From the NCBI GenBank assembly GCA_046349975.1, contig JAXMBH010000026.1:10186-74185 (forward strand): a stretch of 64,000 bases of DNA, given 5' to 3'. Shown here piece by piece: positions 54,516-63,917 of this stretch. Source of the stretch: JABDGM01 sp046349975 (lineage in GTDB: Bacteria; Planctomycetota; Planctomycetia; Pirellulales; Lacipirellulaceae). Below the pieces are notes generated by a model, which saw only the letters and a list, made by a program, of their open reading frames with translations, was not told the origin of the DNA and ran no database searches. The position numbers and the translations under genes were made by a program. Numbering within the stretch: position 1 is the stretch's first letter; each line of letters starts with the position of its first letter.

Positions 54516-57086
54516 TCATCCGGCGACTGCGTATTTCAATACCGTGGCGACGAAGAACAACACAATCGTGCACACGACGATAAACATCACATACTGGCGC
54601 ACCCGGCCGGTCTGCAGAGAGCGCAATGACAGGCCAAGGTCCCAGGTTTTTTCAGCAAACGCATCGACACCGTTGTCGATGATCCAGCGGTCGCCGACGA
54701 TGCTCACCAGCGATGCCACGGTGCGGAAAATGTACGCCAGCGCATGGATGATGCCGTCGATCACACCGCGGTCGAGCACATGGGCGACGAACGCGCTGAT
54801 CGCATGCACGGGCCGCACAAAAATGAAATCGTAGAGCTCGTCGAACCACCATTTGTTCCACGTGGCGTGATACAGCACGTTGAGCCCGCGACGCAGCGAC
54901 GCGGCGCTAATCGTTTCCCACAAGTACACGATGGTCGCGCCCAAAATGCCCGTGACAGCGACGAAAATCGCCGATAAACCGGCCGGATATTTCACGGCCG
55001 ACTGATGGCTGGCGTGCTCGTCGGGAATCACGAAGTTCGCGAGCAGTGCGCCTGATTTATTGCCGAGCACGCCCAACGGTCGCGCTTGTTCGAGCAGCGC
55101 TTCAACGCCGAAATTCGAAATCGGCGTCGGTGCCCAGTGCGGCAGCCACCAACCCGCGATTACCGCGAACACGGCGAGGAACGCCAGCACATTCGCCATC
55201 ACCGGCGGCGATTCATGGGCATGATCGTAGCGGTGATGATCGCGCGGTTTGCCGGCAAACGTCATGTACCACAACCGGAACATATAGAAGGACGTGAGTG
55301 CGGCGCCGAGCAGCGGCACGATCACGAACAACCACATGTAACCATGGGCCGGGCCGTTCGTGCGGGCAAAGTGCAGCGCCTGCTCGACGATGAGATCCTT
55401 CGAGTGGAATCCGCTGAACCCAAGGACGAACGGAATGCCGATGCCGGCGATCGCCAGGCAGCCCGCGAGCATCGTGTACGCAGTGATCGGCATTTTGTGC
55501 CGCAAGCCGCCCATTTGCCGCATGTCGTTCGTGTGCACGGCGTGAATCACCGAGCCCGAACACAAGAACAACAGACTCTTGAAGAACGCGTGCGTAATGA
55601 GGTGGAACAACCCGGCGACCCAGCCGCCGAGGCCGAGCGCGAGCATCATGAAGCCGAGCTGGCTCACGGTGGAATAAGCGAGCACGCGCTTGATGTCGAC
55701 CGCCGTCATCGCGATCGAGGCGGCGAGAATAAGCGTGATGCAACCGATCGTCGCCACTACCAGCAGTGCTTCGGGCGAGAGCATCGGATAGATGCGGCCA
55801 ACGAGGAACACGCCGGCGGCGACCATTGTCGCCGAGTGCACGAGCGCGGAGACCGGCGTCGGGCCTTCCATCGCGTCCGGCAACCACACGTGCAGCGGAA
55901 ACTGGGCACTCTTGCCCATGCAACCGCAGAACAACCCGACGCCCGCGATGAACAGTGCCCATTGGCCCCAGTGTGCCTTCGTATCGGCCCGCAGCGAATC
56001 AACAAGGGCCTTCACGGCGGCCGCATCGCCGCCGTTCCTCACAACTTCGGCAACCTTGTCGCGGGCTTCAAACTCGATCATGCCATCGGCCGGTGCGAGC
56101 TCGTAACCACGCGATTCTTCACGCAGCTGGCTGAACACGCCGCGGTGGACATTCCCGTCCGCGTCTTTAATATCGCCAAAATTGAACGTGCCCAGCGTCG
56201 ACCAGATCATCATCAGGCCGATCAGCATGCCGAAGTCGCCCACGCGGTTGACGATGAACGCCTTATTCGCGGCCGTGCTCGCGCTATGCCGTTCGATATA
56301 GAAGCCGATGAGGAAGTACGAGCAGATGCCCACCAGTTCCCAGAACACGAACGTCATCGCCAGGTTGCCGGAAATGCAGATTCCCAACATCGAGAACGAA
56401 AACAGCGAGAGATACTGGAAAAACCGATGGAACCGGCCGCGGCGATGCAAGTGCTCGCCGCCGGGCATGTGCACTTCGTGGTCGACGTAGTCGTGCAGCT
56501 CATCGTGCATATAGCCGACGGCGTAAATATGCACGCAGGAGGCAATGAGCGTGACCATGCAGAACATGGTCACGGTGAGCGTGTCGATGTAGTAGCCGAT
56601 CGAGAGCCGCAACGTGCCGAACTGGCCGAGCGTGTACCAGTCACCCGTAAGATTCGGCGGCGGAGCGTTCGAATGCTCGCCTTCATGCTCTGTCACGCCA
56701 GTTTCATGGCGGGGCTCACCTTCTGTCGCAGCGGCGGCCGAGTCATGTGCCGAGTTTTTGTCTTCGACTCCGCGTTTCTCCTGCATCACCAACCGAAATG
56801 GGCTCGCCGCTTCCGCAGGAGCCGAAGCTTCGGCCGGATGATGTTCCCCATGATGCCCTGGCGGCGGCAGCGGGTTATTCGGCAGCCAGCACCCGAACAT
56901 CGCCAACATGCTCAGCACGCAGCCGGTCACAATCGCGCCAATCGCCACGTACGAAGCATACTTCTGCGTGCTGTAGCGAACGCGGATGCCGAAAAACTGC
57001 GGCACCGAGTACGCGATCGAAATGATCGCAAAGCTCACAAGCGGCAGCAGCCACGCAGTTAGTAGTAATGACGGAATTCTGTCCAT
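54516..57086 (-). CDS. nuoL: NADH-quinone oxidoreductase subunit L, with large insertions
   Basis: NuoL is normally about 610 residues; this one has 856. The core is intact: SIGYYIDTLTVTMFCMVTLIASCVHIYAVGYM, FVFWELVGICSYFLIGFY, KSAQFPLHVWLPDAMEGPTPVSALVHSATMVAAGVFLV and RVLAYSTVSQLGFMMLALG. Insertions include a His/Glu/Ala-rich stretch at about residues 74-145 and an acidic region (about 306-385) before HWGQWALFIAGVGLF. C-terminal helices follow. Located between nuoK and nuoM. Confidence 0.95.
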   Translation of the reverse strand: MDRIPSLLLTAWLLPLVSFAIISIAYSVPQFFGIRVRYSTQKYASYVAIGAIVTGCVLSMLAMFGCWLPNNPLPPPGHHGEHHPAEASAPAEAASPFRLVMQEKRGVEDKNSAHDSAAAATEGEPRHETGVTEHEGEHSNAPPPNLTGDWYTLGQFGTLRLSIGYYIDTLTVTMFCMVTLIASCVHIYAVGYMHDELHDYVDHEVHMPGGEHLHRRGRFHRFFQYLSLFSFSMLGICISGNLAMTFVFWELVGICSYFLIGFYIERHSASTAANKAFIVNRVGDFGMLIGLMMIWSTLGTFNFGDIKDADGNVHRGVFSQLREESRGYELAPADGMIEFEARDKVAEVVRNGGDAAAVKALVDSLRADTKAHWGQWALFIAGVGLFCGCMGKSAQFPLHVWLPDAMEGPTPVSALVHSATMVAAGVFLVGRIYPMLSPEALLVVATIGCITLILAASIAMTAVDIKRVLAYSTVSQLGFMMLALGLGGWVAGLFHLITHAFFKSLLFLCSGSVIHAVHTNDMRQMGGLRHKMPITAYTMLAGCLAIAGIGIPFVLGFSGFHSKDLIVEQALHFARTNGPAHGYMWLFVIVPLLGAALTSFYMFRLWYMTFAGKPRDHHRYDHAHESPPVMANVLAFLAVFAVIAGWWLPHWAPTPISNFGVEALLEQARPLGVLGNKSGALLANFVIPDEHASHQSAVKYPAGLSAIFVAVTGILGATIVYLWETISAASLRRGLNVLYHATWNKWWFDELYDFIFVRPVHAISAFVAHVLDRGVIDGIIHALAYIFRTVASLVSIVGDRWIIDNGVDAFAEKTWDLGLSLRSLQTGRVRQYVMFIVVCTIVLFFVATVLKYAVAG

Positions 57087-57098
57087 AGCGTTGGCGGC

Positions 57099-57458
57099 TT
57101 AGCCCTGCAGCTGGTCGGCGCGGTCCACGTCGATCGTGTTGAAGCTGTTGTAGAAATTGAGTGCGATCGCGAGTGCGACGGCCGCCTCAGCCGCGGCCAG
57201 CACGATGACGAACAGCGACATCAACTGCCCGTCAAGCCCGAGCGTCTCCGAGGCCTTCCGCAAATACGGGCTGCCGAAGGCAATGAAGTTGAGGTTCGCC
57301 CCGTTGAGCACGAGCTCGATGCCCATGAGCACGCCCAGCGCGTTGCGTTTGGTGGCCATGCACAAGGCGCCACACACGAACAGCACCGCGCCCACAATCA
57401 AGTAATGGGTCACGCCGACCGGCTGCGTCAAAATACTGGCTAGCACGAAGGATGTCAT
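57099..57458 (-). CDS. nuoK: NADH-quinone oxidoreductase subunit K
   Basis: The 119-residue protein has three membrane helices with the conserved Glu of IELVLNGANLNFIAFG and the C-terminal VIVLAAAEAAVALAIALNFYNSFNTIDVD. Its start overlaps the nuoJ stop by 4 bases (ATGA), the usual translational coupling. Confidence 0.95.
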   Translation of the reverse strand: MTSFVLASILTQPVGVTHYLIVGAVLFVCGALCMATKRNALGVLMGIELVLNGANLNFIAFGSPYLRKASETLGLDGQLMSLFVIVLAAAEAAVALAIALNFYNSFNTIDVDRADQLQG

Positions 57459-58027
57459 TCGACCGTGAGAATCCTCTTTCGCCGAGCCCGCGCCAAATAC
57501 GCGGCCCCGATCAACACAACGAGTAAGTGCACGGAGATGATTTCAAACACGAGCAGATAGCCCGCGCGATCGGCCGAGTCGACACGCGGGCCGAGCAGCC
57601 CCATGCCGATGGGCGCGGCCGTGGGTTGCAGCGCGACTTCGCTGACCTGCTGCGTTGTGAGCCCATGCCAACTGGGCACACTGCGGGCCGCGTACACGAG
57701 CAAGATGAACAGGCACAGGCCGATAGCGGCAGCCGTGCCGAGCTCGAAGTTGCTGGTCTTCATCGAAATGAAGCGGTCCTGCGACGTGAGCATCACACCG
57801 AACACTAAGAGCACCAGCGTGCCCCCGACGTAGATCATAATCTGCATCGCGCCGACGAAATCAGCCCCAGCCAGGAAGAACAGGCCGGCGGTCGCCGCGA
57901 GCGACAGCACCAGATAGAACGCCATCCGCACCACGTTCGGCGTCATCACAACGGCCACCGCAAACGCGCACGCGATCCCCGCAAACAGCAGGAAGAAGAA
58001 CGATGGCCAGTAGATTGGGTCTTCCAT
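57455..58027 (-). CDS. nuoJ: NADH-quinone oxidoreductase subunit J
   Basis: The 190-residue protein has five membrane helices: MEDPIYWPSFFFLLFAGIACAF, VRMAFYLVLSLAATAGLFFLAGADFVGAMQIMIYVGGTLVLLVFGVML, an internal hydrophobic segment and YLLVFEIISVHLLVVLIGAAYLAR. ATG 58027 is preferred; nuoH ends at 58035, 7 bases before, so no nuoI lies between them. Confidence 0.93.
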   Translation of the reverse strand: MEDPIYWPSFFFLLFAGIACAFAVAVVMTPNVVRMAFYLVLSLAATAGLFFLAGADFVGAMQIMIYVGGTLVLLVFGVMLTSQDRFISMKTSNFELGTAAAIGLCLFILLVYAARSVPSWHGLTTQQVSEVALQPTAAPIGMGLLGPRVDSADRAGYLLVFEIISVHLLVVLIGAAYLARARRKRILTVE

Positions 58028-58034
58028 CGCGGCG

Positions 58035-59285
58035 TTATTCCGTTCTCGCAAGACCGCCGGCGGCAGTCAGTGATTCGTGATCGCGGCTGGCGGACGATTC
58101 GGTCGCCGCTTTCGCAGCCGGAACAGCCGCTGGTATGGCGTTACCTGACCATTGCTCGCGCACATCGTATGTGGCCGTGTTTGATAGGATAAGCCCGTTC
58201 GGCCACATGTATTGCCACCATGTTGCGCCCAGCAGCGCCACGGCCGCAATCGGCACGCAGTATTTCAAACACGTCGTGATCACCTGGTCGATGCGCAGGC
58301 GAGGCAGCGTCCATCGCACCCACATCATCACGGTTACGCCGACGACGCCCTTGTTGATGAGGTTGATCGTGCCCAGCACGTTACCGGCGAAGCCGAACCA
58401 GAAGCCATGTTCGAACGTGAGGCCGAGCAACCTCGCCACCGGAATCGGCCCGTTCCAACCGCCGAGGAACAGGATCGAGGCCAGCAAGCTCACCGCGAGC
58501 ATCGAGCCATACTCGGCCATGAAGAAGAAGCTCCATCGCAGTCCGGAGTATTCGGTGTGGAACCCGGCGACGAGCTCGCTCTCGGCTTCCGCCAAGTCGA
58601 ACGGAGCGCGGTTCACGCTAGCCGTCGCACACGTGAAGTAGACCCAAAACGTGATGAACGTGAACGGGTCGTGGAAGATCAGCCAATTCGTGAACAAGCC
58701 AGCCTGCCGATCGCCGATCACGACGAGGTCCATCGACCCCACGATCAGCACCGGCACCACCGCGCACATGCCGAGCGGCACTTCATAGCTCACCACCTGG
58801 GCCGCTTCCCGCATCGCCCCAAACAGCGACCACTTCGATGCCGACGAGTACCCGGCCAGAATGACGCCAAACACTTCCAGCCCGATCACGGCCAGAATGA
58901 AAAACACCGCCGTGTTCAAATGCAGCGCCACGAACGGATAATCACCGCCGGCGAACGGAATCGCCATGAACGCCGAGAGCGACGCACAAAAACTTACGTA
59001 CGGCGCGATCTTGAACAGAAACTCATCTGCCCCTGCGGGCATGAGGTCTTCTTTGGTGAGCAGCTTCAAACCATCGGCGAGCGTCTGCAACCAGCCGAAC
59101 TTCCCGCCGACACGCGTTGGGCCCAGGCGGTCCTGAATTCGCCCCGACACTTTGCGCTCGAGCCAAATGAAAACCAGCGCGCCCACGGCCACCAGATTCA
59201 CAATCAGCGCGATTTGAACCAGCGCAGCCAGCGTGTACGCCAGCCAAGGCCATAGATGGAGTGTGGAAATAAAGAACTGGGCCAC
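58035..59285 (-). CDS. nuoH: NADH-quinone oxidoreductase subunit H
   Basis: This 416-residue subunit forms the quinone-entry site. WLERKVSGRIQDRLGPTRVGGKFGWLQTLADGLKLLTKEDL and NRAPFDLAEAESELVAGFHTEYSGLRWSFFFMAEYGSM are the two signature blocks. The acidic loops that couple quinone reduction to proton pumping are present. The start is GTG 59285. The C-terminal tail (NAIPAAVPAAKAATESSASRDHESL) is long and Ala/Ser-rich. Confidence 0.95.
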   Translation of the reverse strand: MAQFFISTLHLWPWLAYTLAALVQIALIVNLVAVGALVFIWLERKVSGRIQDRLGPTRVGGKFGWLQTLADGLKLLTKEDLMPAGADEFLFKIAPYVSFCASLSAFMAIPFAGGDYPFVALHLNTAVFFILAVIGLEVFGVILAGYSSASKWSLFGAMREAAQVVSYEVPLGMCAVVPVLIVGSMDLVVIGDRQAGLFTNWLIFHDPFTFITFWVYFTCATASVNRAPFDLAEAESELVAGFHTEYSGLRWSFFFMAEYGSMLAVSLLASILFLGGWNGPIPVARLLGLTFEHGFWFGFAGNVLGTINLINKGVVGVTVMMWVRWTLPRLRIDQVITTCLKYCVPIAAVALLGATWWQYMWPNGLILSNTATYDVREQWSGNAIPAAVPAAKAATESSASRDHESLTAAGGLARTE

Positions 59286-59594
59286 TGACGGTCCGTCCTT
59301 AAAACCCGCGGGGCAAAAAGAAAGTCTTGGAGATGCGTTCGATGCAAGAGGGTCGATTGTAGCGAATCAGGGTGCCAGCGCGAAAGGGCCTCAATTTGCA
59401 GATTCGGCTTGAATTGCTCGTACACGGCGCGAAGTCATCAGCATCCTCGGCAAAACCGCTCCGTTTTTGCCGATGGCTGCGACATTCGGTTGATAATCCT
59501 CCAGCCCTCGCGGAAAATAGCGCTACCCGAGCTCCTCCGCAATCACTCTTCCGTTTAGCCGCGACGCGGACGCTCGGCACAGCGGAGCGCGGCC
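59286..59594. other. divergent intergenic region between nuoH and the DUF1549/1553 gene
   Basis: No gene; promoters for both divergent transcripts should lie here. No clear repeat or operator was found. Confidence 0.4.
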
Positions 59595-62063
59595 TTGCCC
59601 ACTATATATATAAGATTCTGGCTTGCACTATCCGCCGCCATCGGATTGGCCTCACTGCGCGCGCAGGCCGCCGACCCGCCCGTCGATTTCAACCGCGACG
59701 TCCACCCCATCCTCTCCAACAAATGCTTCGCCTGCCACGGGCCAGACTCGTCCAAGCGTCAGGCCGGCCTCCGGCTCGATGATGCCGAAATCGCCACCCA
59801 TGAGCTCGATTCCGGCACCATTGCCGTCGTGCCGAGCAAAGCGGCCGAGAGCGAGCTCATCCGCCGGATCACGTCCAGCGACGCCGACGAACAAATGCCA
59901 CCCCCCAGTTTTGGGAAGCCGATCGCGGTGGACGAAGTCGCCATCCTCCGCCGCTGGATCGATCAAGGGGCGAAGTTCGCCGCTCACTGGTCGTACGTGA
60001 AGCCCGAGCGGCCGGCCGTTCCCGAACTACCTGCCCAGTGGAAAAACTGGCCGCACAACGATATCGACCGCTTCGCTCTCGCCGCCATGCTCGCTCGCGG
60101 CATGCGGCCGTCGCCCGAGGCCGATCGGGCCGCGCTCGCTCGCCGGGTCTACCTCGACCTTACGGGCCTGCCGCCGAACGTCGCAGAAGTCGAGGCCTTC
60201 GTTTCCAACAACGACCCGCTGGCGTACGAGAAACTCGTCGACGACTTGTTCAAACGCCCAACCTACGGCGAGCACTGGGCTCGTATGTGGCTCGACCTGG
60301 CCCGCTATGCCGACAGCGCCGGCTACGCCGACGACCCGCCGCGCGAGATCTGGGCCTATCGCGATTGGGTGATCCGCGCGCTCAATGCCAACATGCCGTT
60401 CGATGAGTTCACAATCGACCAGCTCGCCGGCGACCTGCTGCCGAACCCGAGCGACGACCAACTCATCGCCACGGCCTTCCATCGCAACACGATGACCAAC
60501 AACGAAGGCGGCACGCAGGACGAAGAGTTCCGCAACGTCGCCATTGTCGACCGAGTAAACACGACCATGTCGGTCTGGATGGGCACAACGATGGCCTGCG
60601 CCCAATGCCACAGCCACAAGTATGATCCGCTCTCTCAGCAAGAGTACTTCCAACTGTTCGCCATCTTCAACAACACCGAGGACGCCGACCTGCGCGATGA
60701 ATCGCCCTTGTTACCGATTTACACACCGAAGCAGAAACGACAGCTCGCCAGCTTGAACGGCACAGCCGCCGCGATCAAAGCATTGCTTGCCATGCCGACC
60801 AATCTCGCCGCGATGAACGAAGCGTTCACACTCGACAGCGTCGCTTTCGAGCGTGCCGCGAAGCCGTCGACGTCGGTGCCCATCTGCCGCGAGCGCACGG
60901 CCGACCGCCGCGAAACACGCCTCGAATACCGCGGCAACTATCTCGATAAAGGCCCGGTCGTCACGCCCGGCCTGCCCGCTGCGTTCCATCCGCCCAGATC
61001 TGACCATGAACTCAATCGACTCGACTTTGCTCGTTGGCTCGTAAGCCGCGACAATCCGCTCACCGCCCGCGTGGCTGTGAATCGCTATTGGGAAGCGCTG
61101 TTCGGCCGCGGCATCGTTGCGACCAGCGAGGACTTCGGCTCGCAAGGCGAATTGCCGACGCATCCGGAACTGCTCGACTGGCTGGCCGTCGAATATCTGG
61201 ACAGCGGCTGGAATACGCAGGCCTTGCTGCGCAAGATTGTCACCTCGGCCGTCTATCGCCAATCGAGCCAAGTCACCGCGGACGCTGTCAAAGCCGATCC
61301 CGACAATCGCTCTCTCGCCCGCGGGCCGCGCGTTCGCCTGAGCGCCGAGATGGTCCGCGACCAGGCACTCGCCGTCAGCGGCCTCTTAAGCAGCAAGATG
61401 TACGGCCCGCCCGTCCATCCGCCGCAGCCCAACCTCGGTCTCAACGCAGCGTTCGGCAGTTCCACCGATTGGGAAACGAGCCAAGGCGACGACCGCTACC
61501 GCCGCGCGCTCTACACCGCCTGGCGCCGCAGCAATCCTTACCCAGCAATGGCGACGTTCGACGCGCCCAATCGCGAAGTTTGCACACTTCGCCGCAACTC
61601 CACCAACACGCCACTACAGTCGCTCGTGACACTCAACGACCCGGTATTCATCGAAGCCGCGCAATCGTTAGCTCGCCGAACCCTGGCATTTGCAGCGATG
61701 CCGCCCACCCCGTCAGCCGCGGGCTCTGCCGGGGGTTCGCCAGGCGCGCAAACTGAAACGGTATCGCAAACCCCCGGCAGAGCCGCGGGCTACCAAAACA
61801 CGCGGCCCGACATCTCGAACGGCATCGCAACAATGTTCGATCGCTGCCTCCTCCGCCCGCCGCGCGCCGACGAGCTCGATTCCCTCGTTCGCCTGTACAC
61901 TGACACGCACGACCGCCTTGCCGGCGAACCCATCGCCGCGAAAAAACTCGCCACCGACCCGCTCGGCGATCTGCCACCCAACGTCGACCCGATTGATGCC
62001 GCTTCAATGACCGTCGTCGCGAACGTACTCCTGAACCTGGACGAGATGTTCCTCAAGAGGTAA
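59595..62063 (+). CDS. DUF1549/DUF1553 cytochrome-type protein (PSD1-PSCyt1/2)
   Basis: The 822-residue secreted protein has a signal segment (WLALSAAIGLASLRAQA), an N-terminal haem-binding cytochrome segment (PVDFNRDVHPILSNKCFACHGPDSSK, motif CFACH), the DUF1549 region (YLDLTGLPPNVAEVEAFVSN, ARMWLDLARYADSAGY, DEFTIDQLAGDLLPNPSDDQ, CAQCHSHKYDPLSQQEYF with a second CxxCH) and the DUF1553 region (LDFARWLVSRDNPLTARVAVNRYWEALFGRGIV, TSAVYRQSS). The start is an unusual TTG followed by an AT tract; no ATG or GTG is available. A Ser/Ala/Pro-rich stretch (about 61711-61797) interrupts it. It is followed by DUF1501, the usual partner in planctomycetes. Confidence 0.93.
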   Translation: MPTIYIRFWLALSAAIGLASLRAQAADPPVDFNRDVHPILSNKCFACHGPDSSKRQAGLRLDDAEIATHELDSGTIAVVPSKAAESELIRRITSSDADEQMPPPSFGKPIAVDEVAILRRWIDQGAKFAAHWSYVKPERPAVPELPAQWKNWPHNDIDRFALAAMLARGMRPSPEADRAALARRVYLDLTGLPPNVAEVEAFVSNNDPLAYEKLVDDLFKRPTYGEHWARMWLDLARYADSAGYADDPPREIWAYRDWVIRALNANMPFDEFTIDQLAGDLLPNPSDDQLIATAFHRNTMTNNEGGTQDEEFRNVAIVDRVNTTMSVWMGTTMACAQCHSHKYDPLSQQEYFQLFAIFNNTEDADLRDESPLLPIYTPKQKRQLASLNGTAAAIKALLAMPTNLAAMNEAFTLDSVAFERAAKPSTSVPICRERTADRRETRLEYRGNYLDKGPVVTPGLPAAFHPPRSDHELNRLDFARWLVSRDNPLTARVAVNRYWEALFGRGIVATSEDFGSQGELPTHPELLDWLAVEYLDSGWNTQALLRKIVTSAVYRQSSQVTADAVKADPDNRSLARGPRVRLSAEMVRDQALAVSGLLSSKMYGPPVHPPQPNLGLNAAFGSSTDWETSQGDDRYRRALYTAWRRSNPYPAMATFDAPNREVCTLRRNSTNTPLQSLVTLNDPVFIEAAQSLARRTLAFAAMPPTPSAAGSAGGSPGAQTETVSQTPGRAAGYQNTRPDISNGIATMFDRCLLRPPRADELDSLVRLYTDTHDRLAGEPIAAKKLATDPLGDLPPNVDPIDAASMTVVANVLLNLDEMFLKR
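61715..61791 (+). repeat. palindromic repeat element inside the DUF1549/1553 gene
   Basis: GGCTCTGCCGGGGGTT (61722-61737) and AACCCCCGGCAGAGCC (61769-61784) are perfect reverse complements separated by 31 bases, in frame with the gene. The encoded stretch is Ser/Ala/Gly/Gln/Thr-rich and lies between conserved blocks. Confidence 0.8.
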
Positions 62064-62070
62064 CGCCGCC

Positions 62071-63525
62071 ATGGAACTCGCGCAGCTCGCCAACGTTACC
62101 CGCCGGCATTTCCTCTCGCGCTCAGGCCTCGGCCTTGGCGCAGTGGCACTCGCCTCACTTGATAGGCAGCGAGCTTGCGCCGATATCGCGATCGACTCCA
62201 TGCAGCCGCTCGCCGAGCGCCAGCCGCACTTCGCTCCGAAGGCCTCGCGCGTCATCTATCTCCACCTGACCGGCTCGCCGCCCAATCTCGATATCTACGA
62301 CTACAAGCCCGAGCTGGTGAAACGCAACGGCCAGAACTGCCCCGACCAATTCCTCGCCGGCCGCACGTTCGCATTCACCTCCGGCGTGCCGAAGCTGCTC
62401 GGCACGCCGCGCAAGTTCGCCCAGCACGGCCAGTCGGGCACGTGGCTCTCCGATGCCGTGCCGAACTTTCACGCGCCAGATGTCGTCGACGAAATGTGCT
62501 TCATCCACTCGATGAACACCGATCAGTTCAACCACGCCCCGGCCGAACTGCTCATCTACACCGGCTCGCCACGCTCCGGCCGGCCATCAATGGGCTCGTG
62601 GGTCACGTACGGCCTCGGCACCGCGAACCAAAACCTGCCCGGCTTCGTCGTGCTCATCAGCAGCGGCGTGCAGCCCAACGGCGGCGCCAACTCCTACGGC
62701 AGCGGCTTCCTGCCTTCCGTCTTTCAAGGCGTGCAGTGCCGCTCGAAGGGCGATCCGGTGCTGTTCGTCTCCGATCCCGCCGGCATGGACCGCGCCCTCC
62801 GCCGTCGCTCGCTCGATACGCTCAAGCAGCTCAACGAAATCCAACAGCACGAGCTGGGCCATCCCGAAACGCTGACCCGCATCGCTCAGTACGAACTCGC
62901 CTTCCGCATGCAGGCCTCCGTGCCCCAAGTGATGGACATCTCCAGTGAACCGAAGGAAACGCTCGCGGCGTACGGCGCGGAGCCCGGCGCGAGCAGCTTC
63001 GCGAACAACTGCCTGCTCGCCCGTCGGCTGGTGGAGCAGGGCGTGCGCTTCGTGCAGCTCTTCGACTGGGGCTGGGACTTCCACGGCACCGGCCCGCAGG
63101 AAGGCCTCACCGACGGCCTCACCAAGAAGTGGTCGGCCACCGATAAACCTATCGCCGCGCTCATCCGCGACCTTCGCCAACGCGGCCTGCTCGATGAAAC
63201 CCTCATCGTCTGCGGCGGCGAATTCGGCCGCACGCCATTCCGCGAAGGCCGCACAGCCGCGAGCAACGTACTCGGCCGCGACCACTACCCCGACTGCTTC
63301 ACCATGTGGCTCGCCGGCGGCGGCGTGAAGCGCGGCTTCAACTACGGCGCGACCGACGACCTCGGCTTCGGTGTTACCGAAAACAAAGTTCACGTGCACG
63401 ACTTGCAAGCCACGATCATGCATCTTCTCGGCTTCAACCATGAACGCCTAACCTACCGCTTCCAAGGCCGCGACTATCGCCTTACCGACGTGCACGGTCA
63501 TGTCGTGCACGATGTTCTTGCTTAA
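62071..63525 (+). CDS. DUF1501 family secreted protein
   Basis: The 484-residue protein has an N-terminal twin-arginine-like leader (NVTRRHFLSRSGLGLGAVALAS), the DUF1501 block RVIYLHLTGSPPNLDIYDYKPEL, CFIHSMNTDQFNHAPAELLIYTGSPRSGRPSMGSWVTYGLG, GVRFVQLFDWGWDFHG, LIVCGGEFGRTPF and the closing LTDVHGHVVHDVLA. The alkaline-phosphatase-like fold suggests sulfatase-related hydrolysis, but the activity is not established. It follows DUF1549/1553 by 7 bases as an operon. Confidence 0.94.
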   Translation: MELAQLANVTRRHFLSRSGLGLGAVALASLDRQRACADIAIDSMQPLAERQPHFAPKASRVIYLHLTGSPPNLDIYDYKPELVKRNGQNCPDQFLAGRTFAFTSGVPKLLGTPRKFAQHGQSGTWLSDAVPNFHAPDVVDEMCFIHSMNTDQFNHAPAELLIYTGSPRSGRPSMGSWVTYGLGTANQNLPGFVVLISSGVQPNGGANSYGSGFLPSVFQGVQCRSKGDPVLFVSDPAGMDRALRRRSLDTLKQLNEIQQHELGHPETLTRIAQYELAFRMQASVPQVMDISSEPKETLAAYGAEPGASSFANNCLLARRLVEQGVRFVQLFDWGWDFHGTGPQEGLTDGLTKKWSATDKPIAALIRDLRQRGLLDETLIVCGGEFGRTPFREGRTAASNVLGRDHYPDCFTMWLAGGGVKRGFNYGATDDLGFGVTENKVHVHDLQATIMHLLGFNHERLTYRFQGRDYRLTDVHGHVVHDVLA

Positions 63526-63913
63526 AAGATTCGAGCAACTTCACGGCCTTTTCGCGGGGGGCCTGGGGTCGAGCGCAGCGCGCCTCCAGTGAGCTGCCAT
63601 TAACCTTGAAGCACCGGCGAACGGCCTCCAACTCGATCCCATCCACCCCGCGCACACTTGCTCGTTTCTCCCCATTTCAGCAATCAGTTGCAACAAAAAC
63701 CGGCATCACGCCCGGCCAATTCCAGCGGTTGTTGCGAGCCGCAAACGACGTGGAGTTCTCCGAATCAACGGAATTTGGTAGTCGAACGATCCGTCCACAA
63801 GAAATTGTTTCATCGAGGCCCGGCATTTGAAGGACGGCTGCTGGGAATTTCCGAAAGATGAGAACAAAAGCAAGCGACAGGAGCGACAAGTGTTAACGCC
63901 TCTCTTATTTTAG
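63526..63913. other. interval after the DUF1501 gene, about 390 bp
   Basis: It holds a repeat-B copy (63563-63589) and otherwise no convincing gene; the small frame at 63606-63830 has no supporting features. Confidence 0.5.
63563..63589. repeat. repeat family B, copy 4
   Basis: CTGGGGTCGAGCGCAGCGCG...CTCCAG is an imperfect version of the family-B palindrome, placed about 40 bases after the DUF1501 stop. Confidence 0.55.
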
Positions 63914-63917
63914 ATGA

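Noticed and set aside
55086..57062. 658-codon open frame antisense to nuoL
   Set aside because: Same shadow effect; extremely His/Arg/Glu-rich and no recognisable fold.
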